Shown one piece after another: positions 11,800 to 23,924 of a stretch of DNA of 64,000 nt. Location: NCBI RefSeq assembly GCF_008831285.2, contig NC_045138.2, forward strand, positions 10,056,571 to 10,120,570, written 5' to 3'. The translations under genes were made by a program, and so were the position numbers. The notes below the pieces were generated by a model. That model did not search any database. It was not told where the DNA came from and saw nothing but the letters and a program-made list of their open reading frames with translations. Position 1 is the stretch's first letter. Each line of letters begins with the position of its first letter. Source of the stretch: Nymphaea colorata (taxonomy: Eukaryota > Streptophyta > Magnoliopsida > Nymphaeales > Nymphaeaceae).

Positions 11800-13158
11800 A
11801 TCTTATTGAGATTAAGGATAACTCTTTCTCATGTCCTCTTGCAAATCAACTTCTTCAATTTTCTCTAGAATCTCGAATGGACCAATGTATCTTTGTTACG
11901 TATGGGCGTAGCAACTAACAATTCATAAGGCATATCCTTTTTTTTCTAACTTTAAATGTTCAGCAAAACTCTTCGAAACAAAAGAATGCGATACACCAGA
12001 GTCAAACAGAATACGAGCCCAATGAGATTGTACAAGAAGGGTACCTTCAATTCATGTCGGTAGATTTCAAATCCTCTACCGTAGTTGCATAAACTCTCCC
12101 AGTTACCTTCTTCTCTGCTGGTTGGTTGGCTGCACCTCGCGTCTGCTCAACCTCTATCTTCTTTGGGCACTCAGGAATAAAATGTCCTCGCGTTCCGCAA
12201 TAAAGACATGCCCTGACCTCTCTGTAACATGGTTTGCCCGGGTGTTGGCGATGACATGTGGGACATTCCTCGACCTGCCTGGATGTTGATGGCCTTTGTC
12301 TCTTGAATCTATCCCCTTTGTTCACCTTGTCACTGCGCATGTCTGGCCTCGACTTGGATCGCAGAAATTTACTCCTCTTGTTTGTCTCTTGCATCATGTT
12401 CTAGCCTCCTCAAGACGTGTGGCCATGTCGATAGCGTCGTCTAGATCTCTCAGACGACTACTAATTACTTGGTTCTGCAACCCGTCTTTAAGTCCTCTGA
12501 CGAACTTATTTGCTCGTTCCGCATCAACAGTATACACATGGGGGCAATATTTTTCTAAATGTTTGAATTTGATGATGTATTCGTGCAGACTCAGACTCCC
12601 TTATTGAAGGTCCAGGAATTCTTGCATGCGTTTCTCCCGTGTGAAGGTTGGGATGTAGGCATGTGTGAAGGCTTCCTTGAATTCTCCCCAAGTCGCTTCG
12701 TGATTTGCGAACTTCACTTCACGTTGCGTCCGCCACCATTCCTTAGCATCTCCTTTTAGCATAAAGGTTCCATACTGAACCTTCTTGTTGTCAGACACAT
12801 CCAGAGTGGTAAAGATCTCCTCGGTTTCTATTATCCACTGTTCAGCATCGTCAGCAGTGTCTTTCCCATGAAACTTTGGAGGGTGCAGGCTCATAAACTG
12901 TTGGTGAGTTACTCCCCTTGCCTCACCATTTGTCGTTCCGTTTGTGTCTGTACTAGTTCCTCCTGCAGAAGCATTCTGCACCAAACCCTGCATCAATCCC
13001 GTAATCATCTTCAATGTGTTCATGATGAACGCTTGTTGTTGTTGATTATCTCCAACAGGTGTCCCAGCTCTGGTAGAACGAGTCTCCACATTTCGACTCC
13101 TAGTGCTGCGAGGTCCTCTGCCTCTGCCTCTAGCACTTCCTTCTCTAGTACGAGCCAT
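11800..13158 (-). pseudogene. gag with fragments of protease and integrase, broken
   Basis: Gag starts near 13158 (MARTREGSARGRGRGP). It contains the retrotransposon gag domain (LHPPKFHGKDTADDAEQW, then EWWRTQREV and TWGEFKEAF). An in-frame TAA lies at 12601-12603, where a glutamine codon is likely in the family. The same frame continues to about 12400, where one base is out of register. A knuckle region follows (CPTCHRQHPGKPC, then CLYCGTRGHFIPEC, a CX2CX4HX4C box). Past a stop at 12047 another frame gives the protease start with LFDSGVSHSF (DSG catalytic triad, about 11995-12003). Then the sequence jumps to an integrase tail, RYIGPFEILEKI (about 11870-11893). Gag would package RNA in particles; this copy cannot make an intact protein. 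Confidence 0.85.
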
Positions 13159-13348
13159 TGAACTACACCGCACGGAGGAGCACAAAATATAACTATTGTA
13201 TTCGTAAGTAAAATGATTCGTTAACACTACTCTAAAATTTTAAAACTCAATATTCACACTAAATCAAAAACACATTCGTGACAGGCTTGGATGACCTTTC
13301 CTCTGCATGTGATCGACCTTGGCATTGGACATTGACTCTAGACACTGT

Positions 13349-13360
13349 GCTCTGATACCA
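13349..13360 (-). other. Primer-binding site, initiator tRNA-Met type
   Basis: Minus-strand TGGTATCAGAGC, four bases inside the LTR end. This is the common plant LTR-retrotransposon primer site complementary to the 3' end of initiator tRNA-Met. Confidence 0.9.
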
Positions 13361-13364
13361 AAGC

Positions 13365-16300
13365 TGTCACGACCCAATTTTTGACACCAAAAAATTTCTT
13401 TCATTTATATAATAGCGGAAGCAATATTGAGTCATGACCAGAACATAAAGAAATCAGACATTGTTTTATTTCAATAATAAAATACTTGGACCCAAACAAA
13501 AATAACCACAAATCCTCAAAACCGACGCAGTGTCCAGAATGCCAATGCCCATCCACCACAAGACTGAAGATCGTCGCTCCAGAACCAAAATCTATCAATG
13601 ACTACCTGTAGGTATAGAAAGAAGGGTCAGAATTCCTCTGAGTATGAGAAAATCCAGCCATAAATGGAACATGGCCCAACAAAATATTATTTACTTTGTA
13701 AAACAAATATCTTCAAATCTTAGCACATATTGGAGTTACGTCACATCATCGGAAACAGAAAGAGGTGTGCACAACCTTCAAAATTTCGTAGGCTTCCAAC
13801 CGTGGTTCTCTGACAATGTCAAGGTCATCGTGCCGACCAACAGAAATCCCCGTGGGCACTCACGGGCAGAACAGAACATATCTTCACCAGGTGATTCAAC
13901 GGATCGAGGGTACCTGAAGTGAAGCCTCCTAAGATATCTGAGATCGCCGCTGCAGCAGCATGGTCTCTCTAGGAACCCGGAGTCTCGCTCCCAAACAAAA
14001 ACAGAACTGAATCCCGGGCCCTTGTGCCGCACAATACCCTCTGGGCCCTCCAGTACAGCCAGAGGAGTGTGACCACTACCTCCCGGGATGAAACTAAACA
14101 CTGGGCAAAACAGAAATCTCGCACTCGCATAAACCATCGCACAAAGTCCACGTTTCACCTTCGAATTTCAAAAGTGAGGGTTTGCTAATGCTAGACATCG
14201 TCTAGTACCTCTCACAGAAACCGTCCTCAGGCTCGGTTTCCCAAACAGAATAATTCAGCCATTTTAAATCTTAATTTAATGGCAATAAGGCAAAACTTAT
14301 CACATCTAGAAACCTCTATTAGCCATATTGTAATCCTTATTTGAAACAATAAAATTTATATTTAATTTCTCAAAACGTGACTTTCCTCCTCTAATGGTCC
14401 CAAAGTTAATTTCAGAACCATATTTCTGAAATTTTAAACACAACAAAGAGCATCAAAAAGTAATAAAGCATAATATTTCGTTTTTAATTTATAAAACCTC
14501 CTTTTTGTTATTTTTAAGAACTCAAAGGGTACCAAAACGTGATTTCTTATTAAATGCATGGTTTTTGCTGAAAATCACTTTCTCAAGCCTCTTTTTTGAA
14601 GAGGTTTTCAGCAAAAACGTTGCGGCATGAACGCTTAAAAGTTATAACAGTTTTTTCGCAAATTTTGATAATAAGGTGGACCCGCTTTGTAATTTTTCAT
14701 CATTGATATAAATTTGGTCGACTCTCGTTTTTCTTCATTTCACGCCTGCGTTTTCTCTCTCCTCGCGCGAGAGCTCCTCCCTCGCGTCCTTGCTTCGTTC
14801 GACGATGGTTCCACCGGTTCTTCTGCGACCCATCACCAGCACAAGCGATCTCTTGTTCTCCCGTGAGGGCCGTCGCTCGGTTACACGCCGCTGCGCCACC
14901 AGCCGCCCGTCGCCTTCCGCCGCCGCTGTCTCCTCTGTTCTCTTCTCTCAACCAAAACCAGAGAGGTTCTCCTCCCATGACCTCCTTCCTTGTCTTCCTG
15001 TTTCGTCCAATGGTGGCTTCCATCGATCTTCAATAACCCATCACCATAGAAAACGAGACCAGAGGGAGAGATCGTCCTCCTCCCACTGTCACGCCCACTA
15101 ACCATCCAACCAACGCTCGCAGTTGCCGTCCATCGTCCGACTAACGCCCTCAGCCGCCATCGCTTCCATCTCTCCTCACGGCTGCTCCTCTTTCTCGTCT
15201 TCTTCACGTGCGACCGACGGTGGAGCCTCCACCGTTCTTCCTCAATCGAAACCAGAGAGGGATCCGTCTTCCTCTCTGGCCTTCCTCCGTGTGCAGCAAG
15301 GCGAGCGGAAGAGACCCCAACAGAGCCCTCAAGTTTCAAGCGATAGAGAGACAGAAGGGCTGTCGGGCCCTCCACTGCCCAGTTGCAACGGTAGTTGCCG
15401 CCGCCTCTTCCCTTGCTCTCTTTCTCACAAGCAGGGAGGAACGGCCGAAGCTGCGTTCCATCTGCCACCCGTGCGAGAAAGAAGGCTGGTTTTCCAGTCA
15501 ATTGGGCAACAGCGTCAGCTCATCAAAGTGATCGCTCTTTCCCTTTCTCTCTCTTATTTGTTGCTGATTTTAGATTTACCCTAAGTCGAACAGAGCAGGT
15601 TTTGCCTTCTGTAGACGACGTTCTGAACTGCTCTTCTCTTTGACTTGGTATAATCTTAATTTGGGGATGACAACAGAGTCTTTCCTCTTTCAGATTTGTA
15701 TCACAATTTCTGTGGCCACCCTTTGCAAGGGTTCTCGTATATGATTACTTCCAGCGTTTTGTTCGAACACTCTAACACAGCCCTTAACATAACGTGCATG
15801 CTCAGTTTTAGGGTTGGCTGGAATCTCTGTTTCTCACATATGGAATACACCGGAGAATACAGAGGATCTCAAAACCTAACTTTAGCATGCTTCGTTCTAA
15901 AGATTGAGAGATAACTCTAATAAAGAACATTGTATAACATATAACATGCAAGACCTCACATGGATTCTGTTACAGCATGTATATATAAGTATTTTTATCC
16001 ATCATAACGCAAACAGAAAATACAAGGCTACATGATAAGTTCATAGTTGAATCTCCCCATACCTCTTAAAATCTGAGACTAACTTCCAGCAGCAACCTCT
16101 GCTTCTGGTTCCTTTCCAGCAGCCACGAGCCTCAATCCCAACAAGAGAGCAAGAAGGAGGATGTTTCTCTCTCGTTCTCTCTCTTTAGACGTGTGGTCCT
16201 CTAAGAAAGCAGCAAGGCAAGGTTAATTGTTGTAAAATGTGGTTAAATATGCCCTTATCTCTATCTTTTCCTCAAATGTCTCCTTCTTGATAGTTTTAAG

Positions 16301-16378
16301 TATATCTTTCATTTGATTCTTCCCTAATTCACATTCCAAATGTTTAAGGAAATCATAACAAAAATCGTGGGTCTTACA
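13365..16378 (-). mobile_element. Second complete LTR (5' LTR of the inner unit)
   Basis: Same ends as the 8752-11755 LTR and nearly identical through its length. Visible differences include a few substitutions and small indels in the CT-rich block (e.g. near 15205 and 15592). Being complete and next to the primer site, it is the 5' LTR of the intact-ended unit. Confidence 0.9.
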
Positions 16379-16965
16379 TTCTCCCCCCCTAAAAAGAAAT
16401 TTCGTCCTCGAAATTTAAGCGTATCTTATTGAGATTAAGGATAACTCTTTCTCATGTCCTCTTGCAAATCAACTTCTTCAATTTTCTCTAGAATCTCGAA
16501 TGGACCAATGTATCTTTGTTACGTATGCGCGTAGCAACTAACAATTCATAAGGCATATCCTTTTTTTTCTAACTTTAAATGTTCAACAAAACTCTTCGAA
16601 ACAAAAGAATGCGATACACCAGAGTCAAACAGAATACGAGCCCAATGAGATTGTACAAAAAGGGTACCTTCAATTCACGTCGGTAGATTTCAAATCCTCT
16701 ACAGTAGTTGCATAAACTCTCCCAGGTACCTTCTTCTCTGTTGGTTGGTTGGTTGCACCTCGCGTCTGCTCAACCTCTTTCTTCTTTGGGCACTCACGAA
16801 TAAAATGTCCTCGCGTTCCGCAATAAAGACATGCCCTGACCTCTCTGTAACATGGTTTGCCCGGGTGTTGACGATGACATGTGGGACATTCCTCAACCTG
16901 CCTGGATGTTGATGGCCTCTGTCTCTTGAATCTATCCCCTTGGTTCACCTTGTCACTGCGCATGT
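16379..16965 (-). mobile_element. Partial second internal region (knuckle end of gag to polypurine tract)
   Basis: It repeats 11756-12340 closely, with a second copy of the knuckle region (CLYCGTRGHFIRECP). Here the second box reads FIREC rather than FIPEC. The copy ends abruptly at 16962-16965, where ATGT joins directly to LTR sequence. Primer site and N-terminal gag are absent, so it is a deletion derivative of an upstream unit. Confidence 0.88.
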
Positions 16966-17104
16966 GGTTAGATATGCCCTTATCTCTATCTTTTCCTCAA
17001 ATGTCTCCTTCTTGATAGTTTTAAGTATATCTTTCATTTGATTCTTCCCTAATTCACATTCCAAATGTTTAAGGAAATCATAACAAAAATCGTGGGTCTT
17101 AACA
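16962..17104 (-). mobile_element. Third, truncated LTR (outer 143 bp only)
   Basis: Matches the first about 140 bp (minus-strand orientation) of the two complete LTRs. Its end reads GGGTCTTAACA instead of GGGTCTTACA (one extra A), followed by the target duplication ATGTT. The inner junction shares the microhomology ATGT with gag. Confidence 0.88.
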
Positions 17105-17109
17105 ATGTT
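17105..17109. repeat. Target-site duplication ATGTT (right)
   Basis: Identical to 8747-8751. The sequence beyond it (TACATCAGTTCC) continues the AT-rich target repeat. Confidence 0.88.
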
Positions 17110-17470
17110 TACATCAGTTCCAATATATGTTATTATGTTTGCTTTTGGATCTGATTATATTGTAATATTTATTGTCATTCTAGATTCAAAAATCATTCTA
17201 GAGAACTATTGAATAAAGCTTTATTTACTTCTCTTTCTTATGAAAATGAATTTGTTTTCAATACATGCTCAAAAGATGTAATATAAAGTATCTTATAAAG
17301 TGCTTCCCATGTCAAAGTTTACAGCTACAGGTGAAAAATCAAGGTTTTGATACTGATTTGTACATTGGTATAAGAAAATATAGAACAATAATTTGGATAT
17401 AAGTACCTATAGTTATGAGGGGTGCACCATCCTAAATGAGAACTGTGCAATTTTCACCTGCAGAAAGAAT
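17110..17470. other. AT-rich DNA without a gene
   Basis: The first about 60 bp continue the degenerate repeat interrupted by the retrotransposon. I see nothing else in this stretch. Confidence 0.5.
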
Positions 17471-17579
17471 TCTCTATGAGTCTAACAAATACAACATGGA
17501 GCCATTACAAATATACATATATACACACACACATATGAAAGATTTGTCATAAGATGCATACTTGAGCACAGAGGGGACA

Positions 17580-17580
17580 T

Positions 17581-17641
<61 letters not shown>
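17580..17641. repeat. Compound (AC)n(AG)n microsatellite
   Basis: A run of AC followed directly by a run of AG. It gives a spurious Ser-Leu/Val-Cys frame on the minus strand. Confidence 0.95.
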
Positions 17642-17644
<3 letters not shown>

Positions 17645-17964
17645 ACATTCACTGGAAATCTTAGAGCTTTTTGTTGATGTGAACATACTCAGAGGGACAA
17701 AAGCATCGTAGAACACAGAGATCTCCAAGCCTTCTCAGCCAGTCCCTTTTAAAGCAGGTTTGGGGATGATCTTTGAAGTCCTTCATGGCAGCCAGAACAC
17801 GAAGCAGATGTTGCCAGATGATAACTATTCATGTCATTGAGGTCGTCTGCTGAGCCACAAAGCTGCAGGATTGGAGGAGGGAGCCGCCATGAGGGAAAAC
17901 AAGGAGGAGAGTGGCTTCGGTGGAACAATGTCGTGATGTTTTTGGAAATCACCTCAATGGACAA
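17642..17964 (-). other. Possible decayed coding stretch
   Basis: Base composition rises here and short minus-strand frames have a protein-like look (e.g. SADDLNDMNSYHLATS), but frames shift several times and no family is recognised. It may be a remnant of the gene whose exon is at 18791-18999. Low confidence. Confidence 0.2.
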
Positions 17965-18324
17965 TTTTTTTCATCCATGTTTGATGGGCAGGAAAAAACT
18001 TGAAAAATGGAATCTTATTATTTATTTCGATGGCATAGCGATCAATGATCAAATGTTATGGAAAACGGAAATAGAAAGCAAGTAAAAAGGGCACGGTCGA
18101 TTCTCGATTGATTTAAGAGCTTCAATAAGACATATTTGAGAAAAAATACTGTATTTATTTAAAGAAATCCATTTAAAAATAAGCATTGCAGTTCCGCATC
18201 TCTAATAATTCACGAGAAACTTGGGATGGAATTAAACATTTTAAGTTTTATAAAATTGTAGAAATTTATTAAACAAGCAAAAGATCTTTATCTAAACATG
18301 TAGCGTTAAACTTTGAAGACTAAC

Positions 18325-18327
<3 letters not shown>

Positions 18328-18395
<68 letters not shown>
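18328..18395. repeat. (AT)n microsatellite
   Basis: About 34 AT dinucleotides without interruption. Confidence 0.95.
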
Positions 18396-18400
<5 letters not shown>

Positions 18401-18790
18401 TCAAAATGCACATTAAGTAGATGATTAGAAAGAAAATTGCTGAAAGGTTTGCTGCATTATGCCAATAGACCCCGTTCATTTGGTGCCTGTGACGAGGCAA
18501 GCATCAGCAATACTTCTCTTTTTCATATGAATATTTCAGATATAGCAAATTGCTTTTAGGTTACAACCTAATTTGAGCCGAGCTTGGGTTTCAGGTGTAG
18601 GGCCGGCCCGATGTCCAGGCTTAGTTGCCGGAGTCCAATAGATATTTAGTGGTCCTCAAGTATTCAGAAGTTTCATAGCAATTTAGCTTCCATGTGCGAT
18701 CAGCTATGTCTTCTTTAAACATGCACAAACACAATCAATTGTGACGCTACAACACAATCTCCATGTATACTCCCAAATAGATGAAAATAC
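18396..18790. other. No gene seen
   Basis: Mixed-composition DNA without a convincing frame. It would be intronic if the exon at 18791-18999 belongs to a longer gene. Confidence 0.4.
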
Positions 18791-18999
18791 CTTAGCAGGA
18801 AGAACACCAAACTTGGATGGTCCCCTTGAGCCAAAAGGACTAGTGGGTATTATAGAAAAATCTGTTGGATGCTAAAGGATGCTCCCTGATATTAAAAGTT
18901 TTCTCAATTCTTCAGCAAGCAATGCTAAAGGATGCTCCTTGGTTACTTCTGATGCACCATCAGCATCCATAAGTCATGAGGGTGCATTTTCTTTTGGAC
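18791..18999 (-). pseudogene. Decayed exon of an unidentified plant protein
   Basis: Minus strand: an acceptor (GGGTGCAG at 19002-19000) opens a 209-bp stretch that reads in one frame to a donor (GCTAAG followed by GTATTT at 18790). The translation looks conserved: DADGASEVTKEHPLALLAEE, then ELRKLLISGSI, then DFSIIPTSPFGSRGPSKFG. Two in-frame stops interrupt it: a TGA before LMDADG, and a TAG after SGSIL. Preserved splice sites plus two stops indicate a pseudogene exon. The word GGATGCTAAAGGATGCTCC is also partly duplicated, at 18868-18938. I do not recognise the protein. Confidence 0.5.
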
Positions 19000-19565
19000 C
19001 TGCACCCACGTCGACGCGATGCCGGTGCAACCTAGATTCGCACCCAACTAAGTCGGGTGTGGTCAAACCGGAATGGAATTTATACCGAGATTCAGCATCA
19101 TGGCCACAAGCAGGTATGTGGCTCTTTCCTTCTTCTTCCTTGAAGCCTGCTCCAAGTTCACCACCGGAATTGTCATCCCAAACCCTCATTTCCAGCTTCT
19201 TCCACCCCACGGGCTTCCGGTTCTCCTCCTGCCTCCTCCTCTCTCTGCTCTAAACTTGAGCCCCTGCCATTTCCCTCCGCTACTCTACCACGAAGCGCAC
19301 AGTCAGCCTCCTCAAGCCCAATCTGCATTCCGGCCGCCTGACGAACAAGATGCATTCGGTTCCCAGCTGGGTCTCCCACCGACGAAGACCGGAATCCGGT
19401 CCAGCCGGCAGGTCATCGACGCTGCAGCAGCGAAATATTCTTCATCATCTTCCCCGTGCAGGTCTCAGTACGGTGCCCCCTTCCACGAGATCTGCAAGGA
19501 GAGAGAGAGAGAGAGGCACTTGTTGAAAGGCGAAGAAGACCGCGAGCACTTGGGAATGGAGTTAG
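19000..19565. other. GC-rich stretch with overlapping frames
   Basis: Richer in GC than its surroundings, with open frames on both strands (plus strand 19073-19573, minus strand 18974-19210) and no recognisable domain. It ends with a short (GA)n run at about 19499-19514. It could be the first exon or leader of the decayed gene to its left, on the minus strand, but this is not shown. Confidence 0.3.
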
Positions 19566-19913
19566 CTACTTAAAGTTTACACGGTCATTACTTATAGGCC
19601 CTCCAACTTCCTAGTATTTACCCAAAAAGCCCTTCTCCTCTGCGGACGATCAATCCATCGTATGGATTGTTTGTATCGGGGATAGCGTTTGCAAACCCAC
19701 GGTTTTTGCATTTAACAATGGACATGAAACCCACTGATTTCGCGGCAATACGGATCTCGGATCAAATTTGAGTCTACCCAACTTAGCTTTAATCGCCAAA
19801 AAATCATCCAATACTTCTTTAATCGCCGAGCACCGGTTTGTTTTTCCGGTGGCAGAGATTGAGTTATACTAGTCTCGGTTAAACTGTTAATGCAGGGTCA
19901 TCATTGTTAATAT

Positions 19914-19919
<6 letters not shown>

Positions 19920-19952
<33 letters not shown>
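19920..19952. repeat. (AT)n microsatellite, followed by (TAA)n
   Basis: AT run with an adjacent short TAA run at about 19962-19980. Confidence 0.9.
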
Positions 19953-19956
<4 letters not shown>

Positions 19957-19980
19957 ACTAGTAATAATAATAATAATAAA

Positions 19981-22831
19981 TACTCTCGCTGCATTGCCGG
20001 ACCTAAATTTTTTGAGATGTGCTGCACCGACACCCCGCACCTTGGTGATACAGCGTAAAACCTAAGAGTAACAATGAGCATAATGCAAGCATCATATAAA
20101 GCCGAGATGGACCCTAAACTTGAAGACGGTTAGAAATCACACAAGGACTACATTTTAGTGGCAGAACTAATGCCAGGAAGGAGTTTTTATAATAGAGAAG
20201 CCACTCCTATGTGGACACTTATCCATGCCCGTTACTTGCCCTGCCTCTATGGGTCAGTTGTCAAAAGAGTACAAATCTGAGTCAAGGCACCTACAGCACA
20301 TATTCAGGAAAAAAAACGACCAAACTCTAATACGTGTGGCATATACATATATATTCTAAATGAATGGTCCATCAAATGTATGAGGGTAGTACAGATATGG
20401 TTAGTATGTCAATGCATTTTTTTTCAAGGGAATGGTGTATCGTGCAGGAGTATGGCTCTTTAGTAAACCAACAAAATAGGACGTATATATACAAAACATG
20501 AATAAAAATACTCAAAAAGAAAATGCTATGATGACGTGATGCATGCCTCAGGATTTATCAAACAATGGAAACTGGTAAGAAATGACTACCAATAAAAAAA
20601 GTGCATCACTAATATAGGACATGAATTACAAAGTATGAGCAATAAGAGATAAGTTGGTATATATCACCCAACATTAAATCATGGCGAACAATGTCAAGTA
20701 ACAAATGGCATGTACAATCGAAACTAAAAATTTTAGGTGAACATGCTCAAGTTTGGGTTGGTATAAAAAAACACGTTTAGATGAGGACTTCTTTCAATTT
20801 ATTGTGATTTTTGGTATCTAATCCAGTCAGTTAAATGAAAAAAATTCAAACCTGGGTACGCTGTTGTTACTACCCCTTCAAAAAGTTGAATGTGTTTTTA
20901 AAACATTTTCAATGGCAAATTCCAAAGATACTCAATCCTGTCAATAGATCAGGAGGTTCACGGTTATTTATGACAATGAAAAAGATATAATCACTAGCAT
21001 CACTGTCTTCAGGAAATATCATTATCACTCTTTAGTAGTTAACAAACCATACAAAAACTGATATGTAAGTTGCATGCAAAAGGATGCTACACCCTTCCCG
21101 TTTAAATTTTGAGTCTGAGTACATAAAGTTTTTATATGATCAGGCGCTTGCATAGAAATTATGTAGATACAAGTTATTTGTTGCTTGTGTGCTTGAAGAA
21201 GCTGCTTCGTATTAGAGCTTACAAACATCTGCATCAGGAGATGCATGGAAGGGACATGTACTCCCACAATGCATTTATATGCTAATGGTAGAAAATAGTC
21301 ACTTACTGGTGCAAATGCATACTTGATAGAAGAAGACATGTAAACCTCAACCTAGTCTCGATCTGACACCCTCCCCTACACACAATGATATATGAAAAAC
21401 TGAAGTGGAAAAAACCAAGCTGTTACAGTAACTTCAAAAGATACCCCTATACCTTATTAATACTTAAAAACATTAACATAAACCCACTTATGCACATTTT
21501 TATTGAATTATAGAATATGAATTTGTAGATCTTCCAATAATAAAATTGTTTATGAAAGTTCAAAATGTAAGAATAAATTCATAAAGTAGTAAGACTATAA
21601 GAAACCAATTCATTAGCATCCTGAAGAAACACAAATCAGGTATTTTAAATGCATTTGCCTGATGAAAATTAAGAGCATTTCTTCCACCGTGGCAACAAAA
21701 AATTTTACATGAAAATGAACACAATTAGACATGCGTTCATATCCATCTAGACCTACAAGTAAAACACCTCACACATTTGCCCGAATCAACAAAAGCTTTA
21801 AACACAATTAGACATGCGTTCATGTCCAATGCTCAAATTTTAGGGGCAGAAGTTGTGTTGACTACCTTCATTCCATTACTCAATGATAACAAACTCAACA
21901 CTAAGTTTGTGATGTCATAGAAAAGTAGGTTAAAGACGCTCGGTTAAGATAGATTAATCGCTCAAGTTTAATCTTTTATCCAGATTTTGAGATAGACAGG
22001 TTGATGAAAAATTCAAGACTCAACATGAGTGGAATATGTTTGAGCAGTTTTATCCGTTGTGTGAACAGACTAGTGGTTTGGTAATGAAAATAACATATTT
22101 CAAGAACAAAGAGGGGCTGGGAGATTGTGATATGCCCAAGAAGAAGGAAACACAAGAGATGTCAAGTTTTTACTTTGAAATAACTCATAAATCATCAATT
22201 TAAATCATAAGATTGAGTGTTCATGTTGTGCAAAAGATATGTCCTTCATTTACCCTAAGTACCTTACAAGCATCAGGATGCATTTCACATCAATGTTGTT
22301 GAATCTCTAGAAAAGATGTCTTAAAATTTCCAAAATATGAACATAAGTGAACCATCCTCAATGTTTTAGAAAATAAAAAAGAGTAGAAGATATTGACCCA
22401 AGGATTGCACATCTATGAAAGACTCAGCCTAAATGCCATTCATCTCTTAGAAGGCATCTTTTAGGTTTTTCTTGGTTTTTTTTTTCATTTTTTTCGTATT
22501 CGGTTTTTTTTTTCTTGCTTTTGATTTTCCTTAGGCCGACCTTCATCATTAAGGGAATACATCACCACCCCAAAGGCTACTATGGAGCTCCACCACTTAT
22601 CTTTGTCATGTATCCAAACCTGCTTCACCTTACGAGTGTTCAACACACCAAAAGTTCATCAGTCATCATCTTCATGTATAAGACATAAATCACCTATATG
22701 TTTAACTGGTACTCTTGATTACTGACCTAAAGGAATGACTACACAAGCCCTGAGCCCATCTCTCAACTCTCATTTTGCTATCTGACAAGATTTTGTAGGC
22801 TTTATGGCTTCTCTCTTAGGATATTTACCTG
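19981..22831. other. Gene-free AT-rich DNA
   Basis: No convincing coding frame or RNA gene. A 25-bp word, AACACAATTAGACATGCGTT plus following bases, occurs at about 21718 and again near 21799. Confidence 0.5.
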
Positions 22832-23620
22832 CTAACCCTTGCAGAAGTTTAATTCACTAGAGTCAATAACCTTACCTAGTCTTGACTTTCTCAGCTTCAT
22901 AAAATTTTCCTCATTGCACATATCTAGGACTTTTCCAAACTTCCTCTTCCAATGATTGACAACAAAAACTTGAAACTTTCGCCTTTTACTCAATGAGGTA
23001 CTAAGAATAAAATGAAGACATATCATTGGGTGAGAAGACCATTTAAAAATGTTTTTTAGGCAAAAATTAAAAATTTCCTCTTCAAAAGAAGCTCTTGGCT
23101 TCAAATGATATATCACCTGGAATTAGGATAACAAACTTCATCAACTCCCCTGTAAAAGTAGGGGACTTCTACACAAAAGGTTAGTTTAAAGGTAACTAGT
23201 TCTCTCATAAATGTCAGGTCCTCGACTGATTGGAAGTTTTGAAAATGATTGGTTTAAACACATCTATTTTCTCAGACAAACTACTAGGATTGGATTGCAG
23301 AAAAGCTTGACCTTAAAGGAAAATAAACTTTCATGAATTCACCTCGTGTTGGATAGAAATATTGAATTGGACAATCGATTTGAGAGCATACTAGCTTTGA
23401 ACAACTTGTTTTGGCAAGAAAGGGGCTTATGAGGTAAAAGGGACAACTCATGTTGAAATAATAGGCCACTAGGGTCTGCCACTGGGGTCTGATCTTTCTC
23501 GTGAATCAACAAATCAGCAATAGAAAGAACATTTTTGTTCAGCATCCACAATAATTTCATCAAAAAATTGGGATGCATACCAAATGTAAACCTGCTAATG
23601 AACCTTAGCACCAGCATTTA
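22832..23620 (-). other. Cluster of short minus-strand frames, possible retroelement internal region
   Basis: Three open stretches of 60-95 codons (22832-23116, 23284-23469, 23339-23617) have moderately protein-like composition, such as RKFQVFVVNHWKRKFG, but match no domain I know. They lie downstream (minus strand) of the LTR-like segment and primer site at 23925-24305, so they may be decayed internal retroelement sequence. No function is assigned. Confidence 0.3.
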
Positions 23621-23924
23621 GATGCAGCTATTTTCAGCACTCCTCCAATAGAAGAATCAGTAAATTTCTAGCTGAACGCCACACTAACGCAAAAAAAATT
23701 ACCAAACAATTGGTGAGCATGTTGGCCACCAATCACCAACCTGGCTTCAGTAGGTGTGCAGTCAGCAGCACGATAATAGTCTCTCCATCAAGGGCAGCAG
23801 CTATCTTTCCTCAAGAAATCGACAATTTATAGCTTTAGTAATCACCAAATAGTTGGTGAACACCACATGCATGAACCAGCAAAAAACTTGTACTCACAAT
23901 CGGCAAATGAAAGCCCAAACTAGA

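Larger units (their letters stand above)
8752..17104 (-). mobile_element. Ty3/gypsy-type retrotransposon locus with three LTRs and pol deleted
   Basis: Read on the minus strand, the order is: LTR fragment (17104-16962), 3' part of an internal region (16965-16379), complete LTR (16378-13365), internal region (13364-11756), complete LTR (11755-8752). The outermost ends are flanked by the 5-bp duplication ATGTT. The complete LTRs are about 3.0 kb and look roughly 98% identical by eye. The 1.6-kb internal region has a tRNA-Met-type primer site, gag, the start of protease and the end of integrase; reverse transcriptase, RNase H and most of integrase are missing. Three LTRs around two internal regions within one target duplication is the product expected from unequal recombination between LTRs. 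Large LTRs and the RYIGPFEI-type integrase tail suggest a chromovirus-like lineage, but the deletion prevents firm placement. Confidence 0.88.

Noticed and set aside
12296-12607. Plus-strand frames of about 100 codons over 12.3-13.2 kb
   Set aside because: Antisense shadows of the minus-strand gag region.
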